A DNA stretch of 64,000 nucleotides, taken from positions 2,790,001 through 2,854,000 of the forward strand of contig LSAX01000005.1 of assembly GCA_001557505.1 (NCBI GenBank), in the 5' to 3' direction. The notes beneath the pieces are model-generated. The model had not been told where the DNA came from, did not search any database, and worked only from the letters and a program-made list of their open reading frames with translations. The position numbers and the translations under genes were made by a program. Shown here piece after piece: positions 20,244 through 29,425 of the stretch (position 1 is its first letter; each line of letters starts with the position of its first letter). Origin of the DNA: Reticulascus tulasneorum. Taxonomy: Eukaryota > Ascomycota > Sordariomycetes > Glomerellales > Reticulascaceae.

Positions 20244-21954
20244 GTGCCTTGTTTCCACAGGCCTTGCTTTGAGTTCCGCCAAAAAATGGTTTCGCCGACG
20301 TCAATCAAATCAGCACTTCTTCAGTCTTATAGCTTCCAGCCTCCTCACTGGATGGAGCGTCAGCGGTTCGCGCGTATTCGTGACTTCATTCTCCCAAAGC
20401 TTACAAATTCATTGTCGTGCACAGCTCCACCTGAAATATTGGTAATGATTGCCAAATCGCTCGTCCGCGAAGTTGCAGTTTCTACAGCCTACAGTATAGA
20501 GGATGAGCAAGACGCCGAGGACAGGATTGCTGACTTCGTTGACACCTCCTCTAATATATACGCATTATATCGTACCATTGACGGCATTCAGTATGTCCGA
20601 ACTCTACAAAATCGAAATGCGAGTAAGGGTGCAGCGGAGCCCTTGTCGACGCAACTTCTGTATGACGCATCAGACGATACAAAGAAGCAAAAAGGCGCTC
20701 TTTGCAAGATCACCGTCGTGGAGGATCATGTTGGCATCAGATCAGTTCGTTTCGTGCGCTCAAGCACTCTTGCAAAGCCTGCTCCTGTGCTTGGTGCCTG
20801 GTGGAGGCATATCTCTCTACCAGGCGGGCTTACCCGTCTTCAAGTCAAATCAGATGTGAGCAAAGTTCTATACATGCATAATTAAGCTAACCAAGGGAGT
20901 AGGGTAAAAAGCTCCGAGATATTTTCCCAGCCTGTCATACGACTCCTTCAGGTCAAGTGCGTTGGGCCGCCGATACAGAGCCAAGTGACGTTCTTGATCT
21001 TGCCACGCTTGCTTTAAGCAATGTTGATGGCTTTTCCACGCTTATTTCGAGTCGCGAGACAAAATTCCTTCGAATGTCTTACTTTGAATGTAATGCATTA
21101 GGTACAAGCGGATATTCTGTGGCTACAAACGGATTATGGGCTGTCACGATACACGCTCATAAATCCGGAAGCACTCACATTTACGAGGATATAGGCTCCG
21201 CTTTTCCGTCAATGGTTTGGATCTACATGCCAGTAGATAATGGAGAATACTTAACAGAGATATCCGTGCAGAATGGATGCCATATGGGAATAAAGTTTGC
21301 TAAGCTTATGGTAGGGTTACTGTAATCATCATCCGGCAACACTAACGTTCTCAGTTTTTCACAAACCAGGGACGCTGCACCATGTTTGGTTTTTTTGATG
21401 CAGCGGCCACGCATAGCCCCTACGATACTGTCCAGAAACCTCCGAGCACCCAATCTCGCATTTTCTTCAACGCATGGGACTCTACGCCAGACCAGAAGAT
21501 TCAGTATCTTGCGTTCGAGAACAGCACAAGTCCTACGACAGGAGAATATCCCAGCGCACTTCTGCCACTCAGCCCCCCTCCCCCCACGACCAGCAACCAT
21601 CCATGGTTTTATTCGTCCTGCGCTATGGACGGTGTCGATGAGATCACTCTCTGCAGAGACAAATCCCGTAGGCACTGGCCCGTTACCGGGATGTTGCTTC
21701 GATACCAGGACCATACGGTCTGTGTAGGGCAGTTCCGCTTCGACCTGGCTCTTGAATCTATTCAGGTTGGATCGAACATGACTTTCTACATTGACAGCCG
21801 GTTATCGGAGGAGCGTGAAGCCTACATCGCTCATGTTACAATCACTTCCCCCTCTGAATCTGACAAATCACAATGGACTAAAGTACACTTCCCTGGGAAC
21901 TTGGAATGGTGGTTTCAATACCGTAGATGCGTAGTACTTTTCACAGCTACTTAA
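20244..21954 (+). CDS. F-box-like multi-exon protein of an unnamed fungal family
   Basis: Exons 20244-20855, 20903-21310 and 21355-21954 join in phase across introns of 47 and 44 nt, giving about 539 residues. Later Mets at 20286 and 20352 are alternative starts. Near the N-terminus, APPEILVMIAKSL looks like the first helix of an F-box. The next part (ADFVDTSSNIYALYRTIDGI, then VGIRSVRFV and APVLGAWWRHISLPGG) and the KLRDIFPACH that crosses the first splice look like a folded beta-rich domain, which continues with YSVATNGLWAVTIHAHKSGS and WIYMPVDNGEYLTEISV. A third block has CRDKSRRHWPVTGMLLRY. I believe this architecture recurs in sordariomycete genomes as hypothetical F-box-type proteins, but that is from memory and function is unknown. 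Confidence 0.78.
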
Positions 21955-22107
21955 TCCCAACCTTTTACTTGATCTAGCCACTTACTGGACCTTGCAATGG
22001 AACATTATGTGAGGTTTTACGGCGACTTTTGTATCAACACAAAATGCAGCAAATCCATCGATAACCTCGTCATTATTAAATACAATAAGAAACCTTGTTC
22101 GAATACC

Positions 22108-23049
22108 CTAGGGCATGTCATTGGTAAAGTACGTATGCTTTTTCCCCTCATATTTCCATCCACCCTCCACCTTTTCCCAGTCGTCCTTCCTTGTTGATAC
22201 AGTCTCATCTTTCCTATTCTTGAAGTAGTATTTACCGTGCCTCTTCGTTACCTTAACTCTGTACCACTTGACCTGAGCGGTCGAAGGACCAACAGAACTG
22301 GACCCAGCTTTCGGAGTCTCGTATCCGTCTCCTCCCTCGTCATCATGCTCATGCTCAGCCCCATATCTCTCTTCATTGCCCCCTCCAACCTCTTCTTGCC
22401 CTTTAGACTGCCCCCACTCGTACTGCTCCTCTGGTTGCTTCCCCTTTGGGTGCTCCTCCACATAAGAACTCTGGGACATGGTGATGTCCATCTGGCCTGA
22501 GATGTCTTGAGTAGCTCCAGATACTCCTAGTATTTGGTCGACCAAGGTGTATATCAGATAGCCGTAATCGCTATCTGCATCGACATATTGTTTGTCATCA
22601 GGTTGTAATGACGTCAACTTGCAATTTGGTGAAATGGTCCACGTAGTGAACCCGGTACCCTTGGTGGTTAATCCGTGCAAGACGGTTGGTTGTTCTTCAT
22701 CGAAAATTCTTTCAGCTGCATCTCGAACTTGATCTTCAGCCTCGCGTCTATTGCCTCTGTCGCTCTTGATCTCTGCGATCAGCATGCACGGCAGAACTCC
22801 AGGGCCAACATATTCCCTAAGAATCTGGTCTATTCTCCTTCCGGATCTGTCTACCTGAGACTCGCAAGTCAAGGCAAACCTTTCGCACCCAAATATCTGC
22901 TGTAGAAGTACTTGATAGAATGCGGATGCGGCCGCCTCGGTCGCGTTCTTGTGCTGGGCCCTTTCATAAAACTCACGGAGGATGCCGGTTGTAGGAACAA
23001 TGCTTCCTGGTCGAGGATATATGTTCCCCTCTCGAGTGAAATGGTCCAT
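22108..23049 (-). CDS. PD-(D/E)XK-nuclease-like protein with charged linker
   Basis: A single-exon frame of 313 residues. Residues 60-130 carry a pattern like the PD-(D/E)XK restriction-endonuclease fold: an Asp in RRIDQILREY, then a hydrophobic strand ending in the E-x-K pair of MLIAEIKSDRG, then a helix EDQVRDAAERIF with Gln in the position often seen in this fold, and a following strand (FTTWTIS). A disordered Gln/Glu/Gly-rich linker follows (about 195-255), then a compact basic, aromatic C-terminal part (WYRVKVTKRHGKYYFKN, ending WKYEGKKHTYF) that could bind nucleic acid or ligand. The nuclease assignment is inferred from the motif only. No signal peptide is present. It converges on the F-box-like gene at 20244. 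Confidence 0.75.
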   Translation of the reverse strand: MDHFTREGNIYPRPGSIVPTTGILREFYERAQHKNATEAAASAFYQVLLQQIFGCERFALTCESQVDRSGRRIDQILREYVGPGVLPCMLIAEIKSDRGNRREAEDQVRDAAERIFDEEQPTVLHGLTTKGTGFTTWTISPNCKLTSLQPDDKQYVDADSDYGYLIYTLVDQILGVSGATQDISGQMDITMSQSSYVEEHPKGKQPEEQYEWGQSKGQEEVGGGNEERYGAEHEHDDEGGDGYETPKAGSSSVGPSTAQVKWYRVKVTKRHGKYYFKNRKDETVSTRKDDWEKVEGGWKYEGKKHTYFTNDMP

Positions 23050-23916
23050 GATGATGCTGTCGTTGGAAGCAAGTGCAAATCTAATTGATGGTGACTAAGT
23101 GGACTATGGGGTATCTGGAGGACGTTGAGGGAATTCAGCTTGACTTTATATCCGCAAAAGGGAGAGACTGCCCAGCTTCTTGTGGCTACAGTGTCAGGCA
23201 CATCACGAGCAAATACTATGCAGGCCACTCCTTTACACCCGCGTAGTCTTACGAGTTAGGCATCTAGAGTCACGGGCACAATCTCGCAGGGGAGTGAGGC
23301 GTCTCCTGATGGTTGCAAGTTGGACAAAGTGTCTTTATGAGACGCATATTGTATGTGTAAATGGCAACACCATGATCTCGAACAAATGATATTAGATATC
23401 CCTGCCAGCCCAAGTCCCTGTAGCTGCCCCAATCGTGTGATAATGTTCCATCTATAAGTCGGTATCTATGATTAAGACCTTGAACTCTAATAGATGGTTT
23501 GGTTGCGCACACATTGAGAAACCTTGTTGCTGTGTCATTTCGTGAGTATTCATGCCAATAGGAAATGCTACACACCTTCGGGGATTTACACATTTTGCAA
23601 GGCCGAATGAACCTTGGCAAATGGATGAGCTGCCACCGTGCAGAGAGAAACCCCGATATTTGCCATGGCTGCGAGCTGCCTGTCATGGTTTATCACTTAT
23701 CACGGCCAGTGCATATTGTGACGGTATCGTTGCGGGAAGATCTACGTATTTCGTACACAACTCACAGCGAGTCCTAATAGATACTGATAGGCGCAGATGG
23801 AACCTACCATCGTCAGGAAGGAACGTAGTGACCCATGTGAGAGCCCGACTTTCCAGTCCTTCTATGCCCAGACGATCATCAGCGTAGCGCATTTCAGACA
23901 CTCTGTGCGTGTAGAG
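23050..23916. other. No clear gene
   Basis: Overlapping frames on both strands (23270-23686 minus, 23552-23887 plus) exclude each other and neither shows family features or splice support. Confidence 0.4.
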
Positions 23917-24040
23917 ATCGTTGCGCTGGGACCATCGTTGCGTTAGGGACATCGTTGCGTTAGGGGACATCGTTGCGTTAGGGGACATCGTTGCGTTAGG
24001 GGACATCGTTGCGTTAGGGGACATCGTTGCGTTAGGACCA
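23917..24040. repeat. 18-bp tandem repeat, about 7 copies
   Basis: Unit ATCGTTGCGTTAGGGGAC, nearly perfect in the middle copies and degenerate at both ends. Because 18 is a multiple of three, it keeps frames open on both strands (VALGDI on plus, MSPNAT on minus), which explains the apparent proteins here. Confidence 0.9.
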
Positions 24041-24098
24041 CGCGTAGAGGTCTGTGCGAGAGCGTGCCCCACTTTTCTGCGCAGCGCCTACCTGCCCT

Positions 24099-24300
24099 CC
24101 CTACTTGCCTTTCCCTACTTGCCTTCCTACTTGCCTTCCCACTTTCCTTTCCACTTTCCTTCCCACTTGCCTTCCCACTTGCCTTCCCACTTGCCTTCCC
24201 ACTTGCCTTCCCACTTGCCTTCCCACTTGCCTTCCCACTTGCCTTCCCACTTGCCTTCCCACTTGCCTTCCCACTTAACTTTACCCCACTGACTTGCCTT
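24099..24300 (+). repeat. 12-bp tandem array ACTTGCCTTCCC
   Basis: About 16 units of ACTTGCCTTCCC with single-base variants at the left end. The unit is a multiple of three and so opens several frames on both strands (Leu-Pro-Ser-His on plus, Gly-Lys-Ala-Ser on minus). The same unit occurs inverted at 26287-26694. Confidence 0.92.
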
Positions 24301-24617
24301 CCCTTCTGCTTCCCCACTTGACATACCTACCTCCGCTTCCGTTTTTCATGCCAAAAGTGCACACACCAACTCACACTGCGGCCCAGTGCCCGCCCAACTT
24401 GTCATACTCCTTTCTCCTAGTTGGCCTCCCGAAGAAAAAGGTATCTTCCGCAACATCGGCCAGGAGCGGGATTGCGACCTAATACCACCAGGCATCCGTT
24501 GGACATTCATCTTCCACAACGCCAGTTGGAGGGGCTACGGCCTACTCAGCATTCGCGCCTAACTGCTAGGCTGCCAGATCGCTTGACTCGGCCACACTAG
24601 AAATTTGCATCAACCTC

Positions 24618-25113
24618 ATGTTCTTCACGATCGCGAGCTTTGGAGCCCAATGCTGCGCAACCAACCTCTACTACTTGACAAACTATGCCGCGAAGTTTTC
24701 TACAAAGTACGCAGAAAATCGAGCCAGCCTGCGCCCTGAGATACTTGACCAGCGACTCTGGTTTCTACCCTCGCGCTTCTACAGCCCTCTGTCCTGTCGA
24801 AGCGCGGAGAGTTACAAATACAGCCTAATGGTTTGTCCTTGCCCAGCAATCGAGACCTGTCTAACTTATACTCTAGTCGTTTAAAATCGACCCCCTCGAC
24901 GAAAATATAAACTTCGACGATGCGAAATCGTCACCAAAGTGGATTGTTGGAGCAGGACAGATGGTTTACTGGCGGTCTTGCTTTATAAAGGTCTACGCCT
25001 CGACCAATCCGAAGGAGACTACACACCAGTTTGCCAGGTGTGACGGGCAGGGAACGGTGCCTAAGGGTACTGAAATATATTTTGGCGGCAGGGGAGGACA
25101 GATATTGCCGTGA
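24618..25113 (+). CDS. Possible small secreted protein (2 exons)
   Basis: Exons 24618-24830 and 24877-25113 join in phase 0 across a 46-nt intron with CTAAC and CTCTAG near its end, giving 149 residues. The N-terminus (MFFTIASFGAQCCA) is weakly hydrophobic and could be a short signal peptide, but is not a strong one. The body has scattered cysteines and aromatic residues (YYLTNYAAKFSTKY, then WIVGAGQMVYWRSCF) and ends GTEIYFGGRGGQILP. The continuous splice phase and the protein-like composition of exon 2 support a real gene. Further 5' exons are possible. It converges on the gene at 25159, and both genes have a 12-bp array on their 5' side in the same relative orientation. Confidence 0.5.
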
Positions 25114-25158
25114 CAACAGAGAAAGAATCATTATGTATAGGAATGAAGCAAATTCAAT

Positions 25159-26256
25159 TCAGCCATAGAGCCTTTCACTTAGCAATGTTCCTTCTCTCAG
25201 ACCCAGAGACACAAAAAGGATGGCCGGATCGTGAGCTCCATGTGAAAACACCATCGACACGCTGTCCGTACTTTCTAGCACTTGGTCGGCATCGTCCTGA
25301 TATGGAGGACTCGCGATGATTGCATCGGAACTCTCTTTGCCAAAGAATGGAGGAATGGCACCCCATTGACAGCCTTGCAAGGTGGACTTGGGATTGGGCA
25401 CAACTTTAGCACCACCAGGAAGACGAAGATAGCGAAGTCCTGCGGTTGTTTCTAAGTGCGCGCCGAACAACTCCCTTGCAATATGCTCTATCTTGTTTTC
25501 CATGATATCCAATGCCATCTGACACCCAAACTTATTCGTGACCGTGGCATTTGGAAAAGTCATAGCGATGGAAGCTACTAAAACCTTCTTGCTTGGATGA
25601 AGGATTCGCTTTATCGCGCCCGAGAGGTATGACGGGAAAAGACGGATAGTCTCTGTTAAAGACGCATGTAATAACACGTGGTCGGGTTCAGCAAGGTCTC
25701 TCGCGTGGGCATTGAGCGGTTGGGCAGAGTCATCGGGAGAGGTTGTACTGCTCAGGGCTGGGGAAGGACTCGGTGTGTTCGAGGGTGTAGATGCTCGCGT
25801 GTTCGAGGGGGTAGATGCTCGCGTGTTCGAGGGGGTAGATGCTCGCGTGTCGGACCGAACTTGCGCTTTTTGGACCATGCTATCGCGAATCGTAGTGACT
25901 CGTTTCCTGGCATTGGTATCGATTTGGCGGGCTACCGCTGTCGCTAGCGATTTTGAGTATTCTAGAGACTCATTGTTAAGCTCAATGATGAGACGTTGAC
26001 ACTCAGCTTTACCAGCGAAATGGCGTTGATTTTCTCCAGCATGTTTGGTGTGAAAGTATGCAAACCAAGCCAAGAATTCGCCGCCATCAACGAAGGCCCT
26101 TGCTACAGAAGAGTTCGGTACGGCATGCTCTACTTTTTGCCACGACGACAGCATCGTATTTGGGGCTCGTTTAAATTTTGAGCCACGGTTAAACTGCTCA
26201 ATAAGAATCTGGATGTGCCGTGACTGGCAGTCGGTTGTTTGTGGGCCATCTTCCAT
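25159..26256 (-). CDS. Unknown 365-aa protein with an 8-residue repeat linker
   Basis: A single-exon frame of 365 residues. The N-terminal domain (about 1-130) is helical (for example HIQILIEQFNRGSKFKR and ECQRLIIELNNESLEYSKSL). A Ser/Thr/Pro linker follows with three perfect copies of TRASTPSN. The C-terminal domain (about 190-340) looks folded: DHVLLHASLTETIRLFPSYL, a helix-rich stretch with QMALDIMENKIEHIARELFG, and GLRYLRLPGGAKVV. There is no signal peptide, membrane span or recognised family. The ATG lies only about 30 bp from a 12-bp repeat array, so the array must occupy the 5' leader or core promoter unless transcription starts within it. Confidence 0.7.
   Translation of the reverse strand: MEDGPQTTDCQSRHIQILIEQFNRGSKFKRAPNTMLSSWQKVEHAVPNSSVARAFVDGGEFLAWFAYFHTKHAGENQRHFAGKAECQRLIIELNNESLEYSKSLATAVARQIDTNARKRVTTIRDSMVQKAQVRSDTRASTPSNTRASTPSNTRASTPSNTPSPSPALSSTTSPDDSAQPLNAHARDLAEPDHVLLHASLTETIRLFPSYLSGAIKRILHPSKKVLVASIAMTFPNATVTNKFGCQMALDIMENKIEHIARELFGAHLETTAGLRYLRLPGGAKVVPNPKSTLQGCQWGAIPPFFGKESSDAIIASPPYQDDADQVLESTDSVSMVFSHGAHDPAILFVSLGLREGTLLSERLYG
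25775..25846 (-). repeat. 24-bp in-frame repeat, 3 copies
   Basis: Three near-identical copies encode TRASTPSN in the linker of the protein at 25159-26256. This is a length-variable linker minisatellite. Confidence 0.85.
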
Positions 26257-26286
26257 GTTTTGCTAAGGCAATTGGAGCGTCAAGGG

Positions 26287-26694
26287 TAAAAGGGAAGCTG
26301 GGAGGTAAGTGAAAAGGTAAGTGGGGGGGAACGCAAGTGGAAAGGCAAGTGGAAAGGCAAGTGGAAAGACAAGTGGAAAGGCAAGTGAGAAGGCAAGGGA
26401 GAATAAGTGGTGAGGCAAGTGGGATGGCAAGGGAGAATAAGTGGTGAGGCAAGTGGGAAGGCAAGGGAAAATAAGTGGAGAAGCAAGTGGGAAGGCAAGG
26501 GAGAATAAGTGGTGAGGCAAGTGGGAAGGCAAGGGGAAATAAGTGGAGAAGCAAGTGAAAAGGTAAGTGGGGGGGAACGCAAGTGGAAAGGCAAGTGGGA
26601 AGGCAAGGGGAAATAAGTGGGGAAGCAAGTGGGAAGGCAAGGGAAAATAAGTGGAGAAGCAAGTGGGAAGGCAAGGGAGAATAAGTGGGGAGGA
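26287..26694 (-). repeat. Inverted 12-bp array, GGGAAGGCAAGT and variants
   Basis: The reverse complement of the unit at 24099-24300, more diverged and partly organised into longer units that alternate AAGTGGGAAGGCAAG with GGAGAATAAGTGG pieces. Long minus-strand frames across it (for example 26198-26824) are produced by the repeat. Confidence 0.88.
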
Positions 26695-28111
26695 AGGCAG
26701 GTGCTACTTGGGTCACCAACAATGCTGGCGGACAACCGACCAATGTAATGTCAAAATCAAAAGATACATAGCAAACAAACGCATAGAGATGGTACGAGAA
26801 CAGTAGTTGGAGAAGAGCAGTCATGTAAAGTAATCTTCGTTATGTAATTTTTAAAAGGACTCATTCATGCAGACTGAAAACCCTGGTGAATATTCAAAGA
26901 ACACCGTCCCTGCAGTAGCATAGCAGCATTGATTCTCTAGGGGACCATCTAGACAATAAACATCGCAGAATGAAGTCTCGTATACAGGCAGTAATTGATA
27001 TGGTTGCTAAGTACGCCATGCAGGCTACTCTGTTGCGACCCTTACCAGTTGTGTATCAATTGCTTTCTCAATCGCAGTGATAGAGAGCTGTCCGCATGGG
27101 ACATCCTGCCAAGGGTGGATGAACAGTTGGCCCAGCTCATCAAGCCTCTAGAAATCAAGTTCATGTTGGGACTGCTGCATGGACAACGCTTCGTGTCAGT
27201 GTGAGCAATTGTAGGCCAATGGGCCTATCGAGACTCGTTATCAAAGTATGAACTCAAAGCTACGCCAGGTTTGCGCTTGCCATTGCGTCAAACTGATCTA
27301 CCAACCAAAGCAGCTTCCAATGACCCTAGCTTTATGGGCATCTTGCTCTGAATGCGGTGAAATTGACATCAGCCTGCGGGATGTACCTAGCTAGCAATCG
27401 AACTCGAAACCAGGAATCCTCGATGCTGGCGTGGGATGGATCACAAGCTTCGGTTCGACCTATCATTTTCGATACGACAGGCCGCGTTGTGTGGGCGTTG
27501 ATCCAGGTGAGCCCTTCATGCAGGTCACTGGAATATGACCATCTGGTTGCTTATCAGTTTGGCTCAGCCAATATGATGAGGAGTCCGTACATACACTCAG
27601 GCCCTTGCCGATATACGCACTGCTCTCCGATTGTGAATGGACTTCTGATCTTGCTCATACTTGACTGTTACATGATGCGTTTGCATTCGAGACGACAGGG
27701 GACCCAATGGCCCTAACTCGATCTTGTCGAGCACGGATCCCAGTAAGGAAAAGAGAAAGCAGCTCTGTCCGGCTGCATATAATGCCAATTCAAGCCAGTA
27801 ATGCAGCTTCAAACGTATGCACTTGCAGTTCCCCCTAGGATCCGAATACCGCACCGGTCAATAATTGTATATAATCCTCTTCTTTCCTGTCATATCTGAT
27901 TGGGGTTTTCAGAGTACCACTGAGTTGTACGGCTCTCAATAAGCTCCAAAAAGGGCCACCCATTCCTCTCAGTCCATCTTAAAACACAGTTCTATCAACT
28001 CTTTCAAAGCCAACTGTACATTCTCGAGTAGCTGCGCAATACTGTATACCAGCAGGTGAGTTCAGCATCTATGGAACAGCGTCTGTTGACTATTAACTCT
28101 GCGTAGCCATC
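26695..28111. other. Gene-poor region
   Basis: About 1.4 kb with only short frames (26995-27204 and 27357-27716 plus; 27597-27854 minus). None has splice or family support. The last 250 bp are the likely promoter and leader of the gene at 28112. Confidence 0.4.
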
Positions 28112-28624
28112 ATGCCGGATGAAATGCCGAACCACGCTGACCACCAGCCAAAGAACCCCGAGCCGCCAAAGAACCCCGAGCCGCCAAAGAACCCCGAGCC
28201 GCCAAAGAGCACCGATCCAGTTAATGGCATTAAGATTTCAGACAATGGGGACAGTACGTTATATGGTCGACCGGTTAGTAAAGAAGCAGCTGCAAACATG
28301 GATTTGAATGTGAAGGTAATGGCAACCATCCTACTTGCTGCCAGCCGGAAGCACCGCGCTGATATCCGCAGAAACCCTGAGATCACGAGACCAGATATAG
28401 TGCCATGTGCTAGCTTAATAACAGAGATCCAGATGAGGTTTACTACTCATGTGCAGAGATATTTTGACAAATCAATAATGAATTCGCCCGTAAACTTTCC
28501 GAGAGCAGTCGTGACATTGGACAATTCGGCGGAAGGAAAATTGTTTATCCGACACCTCCAAGTTAACATTCTTCGCGTTCCGTTAGTCTTGCCCTGCCCA
28601 ACTTCCAATTCATTCCATTTCTAG
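28112..28624 (+). CDS. Unknown protein with Pro-rich repeat N-terminus; 3' end uncertain
   Basis: The frame starts at ATG 28112 and has an N-terminal proline-rich tract with three copies of NPEPPK, from an 18-bp DNA repeat at about 28154-28207. A helical domain follows (KEAAANMDLNVKVMATILLA, SRKHRADIRRNPEI, SLITEIQMRFTTHVQRYF). The last 20 residues of the frame look like intron translation. Donors GTTAAC or GTTAGT near 28565-28590 could splice to the region after TTTCTAG at 28624, where another frame (LLAMQLVHTAISMTTKYLF) looks coding, but no phase-consistent join was found. No family recognised. Confidence 0.5.
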   Translation: MPDEMPNHADHQPKNPEPPKNPEPPKNPEPPKSTDPVNGIKISDNGDSTLYGRPVSKEAAANMDLNVKVMATILLAASRKHRADIRRNPEITRPDIVPCASLITEIQMRFTTHVQRYFDKSIMNSPVNFPRAVVTLDNSAEGKLFIRHLQVNILRVPLVLPCPTSNSFHF

Positions 28625-28764
28625 CTGCCAACAGTTTGCTTGCCATGCAGCTGGTTCACACCGCCATCTCTATGACTACTAAATATCTCTTCGTGGTATT
28701 GATGAAATGTATTTCTAATCCGATCATTCCGCAAAGATAACATAACCAACATTGATTTCACGAA

Positions 28765-29379
28765 ATGCACTTCCGCATCCTTATCCCTGAGATGAAACTA
28801 CAGGAGCGAGCCCGGAGGCATGGTCAGCAATTAGAGGGCCGGTCAGAGACCAAGGCCAAGGGCGGCCTGTTGTTTGAGCATAACTGGAAAGGCAAAGAGC
28901 ACGAAGACCTCGTCAGGTGCCTGCTCAATGACAACGCAACTTTTGAAGGACATACAGCCACGGTCAAGGAGCACATGCGTATATTCACAAAGCAAATTGG
29001 ATTTGAGAGGACAGGCGCTTTCCACCCGTTGCTGCTCTTGCTCGAGTCTGGCACACAGTGGATGCCGCCTGGACAACTGGCTGTGTTGTTTATTCTCCAA
29101 ATCTTCGGCGAGGAAGCCAACTCAGCTGAGGTGGAGATCCGCAAGATGAAGGAGGGCTCTACTGAGGTTGAAAACTCAGCCGAGGTGGAGATCCACAAGA
29201 AGAAGGAGAGCTCTGCTGAGGCTGAAAACCGCAATGGGAACGAGGTTCATCGCTTGGAGGTTGGTTCGGTCATCTTTCTTTGCGGAGATCTTGGGTGGGA
29301 ACCGCAGAGAGCCCACATATCTTTCCTTCACATACCCTGCCCTGGCAAGCAAATGGTGGGGCCCTCCTTTAAAGCGTGA
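28765..29379 (+). CDS. Unknown 204-aa protein with acidic/basic repeats
   Basis: An open frame from ATG 28765 (a TGA is in frame just upstream, so the start lies here or at 28792). The N-terminal half is basic and helical with HEDLVRCLLNDNATFEGH and KEHMRIFTKQIGFERTGAFH. The middle has near-repeats of SAEVEI followed by KMKEGS or KKKESS, a charged helical linker. The C-terminal part is hydrophobic and aromatic. It may be a separate gene or the 3' part of the gene at 28112. It is convergent with the bZIP-like gene, with 46 bp between stops. No family recognised. Confidence 0.5.
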   Translation: MHFRILIPEMKLQERARRHGQQLEGRSETKAKGGLLFEHNWKGKEHEDLVRCLLNDNATFEGHTATVKEHMRIFTKQIGFERTGAFHPLLLLLESGTQWMPPGQLAVLFILQIFGEEANSAEVEIRKMKEGSTEVENSAEVEIHKKKESSAEAENRNGNEVHRLEVGSVIFLCGDLGWEPQRAHISFLHIPCPGKQMVGPSFKA

Positions 29380-29425
29380 GAGTTACCACATCTGTATCAA
29401 TTCAAACAAAAAGAAGAAGTAAGCT

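Noticed and set aside
23921..24324. Several overlapping repeat-only proteins on both strands
   Set aside because: Open only because 18-bp and 12-bp units preserve frame. No start context, splice signal or non-repeat sequence supports them.
26198..26824. Minus-strand hydrophobic-looking frames of 125-208 codons
   Set aside because: Translations of the inverted 12-bp array (Leu-Pro-Ser-His type). The apparent hydrophobicity is a repeat artefact.
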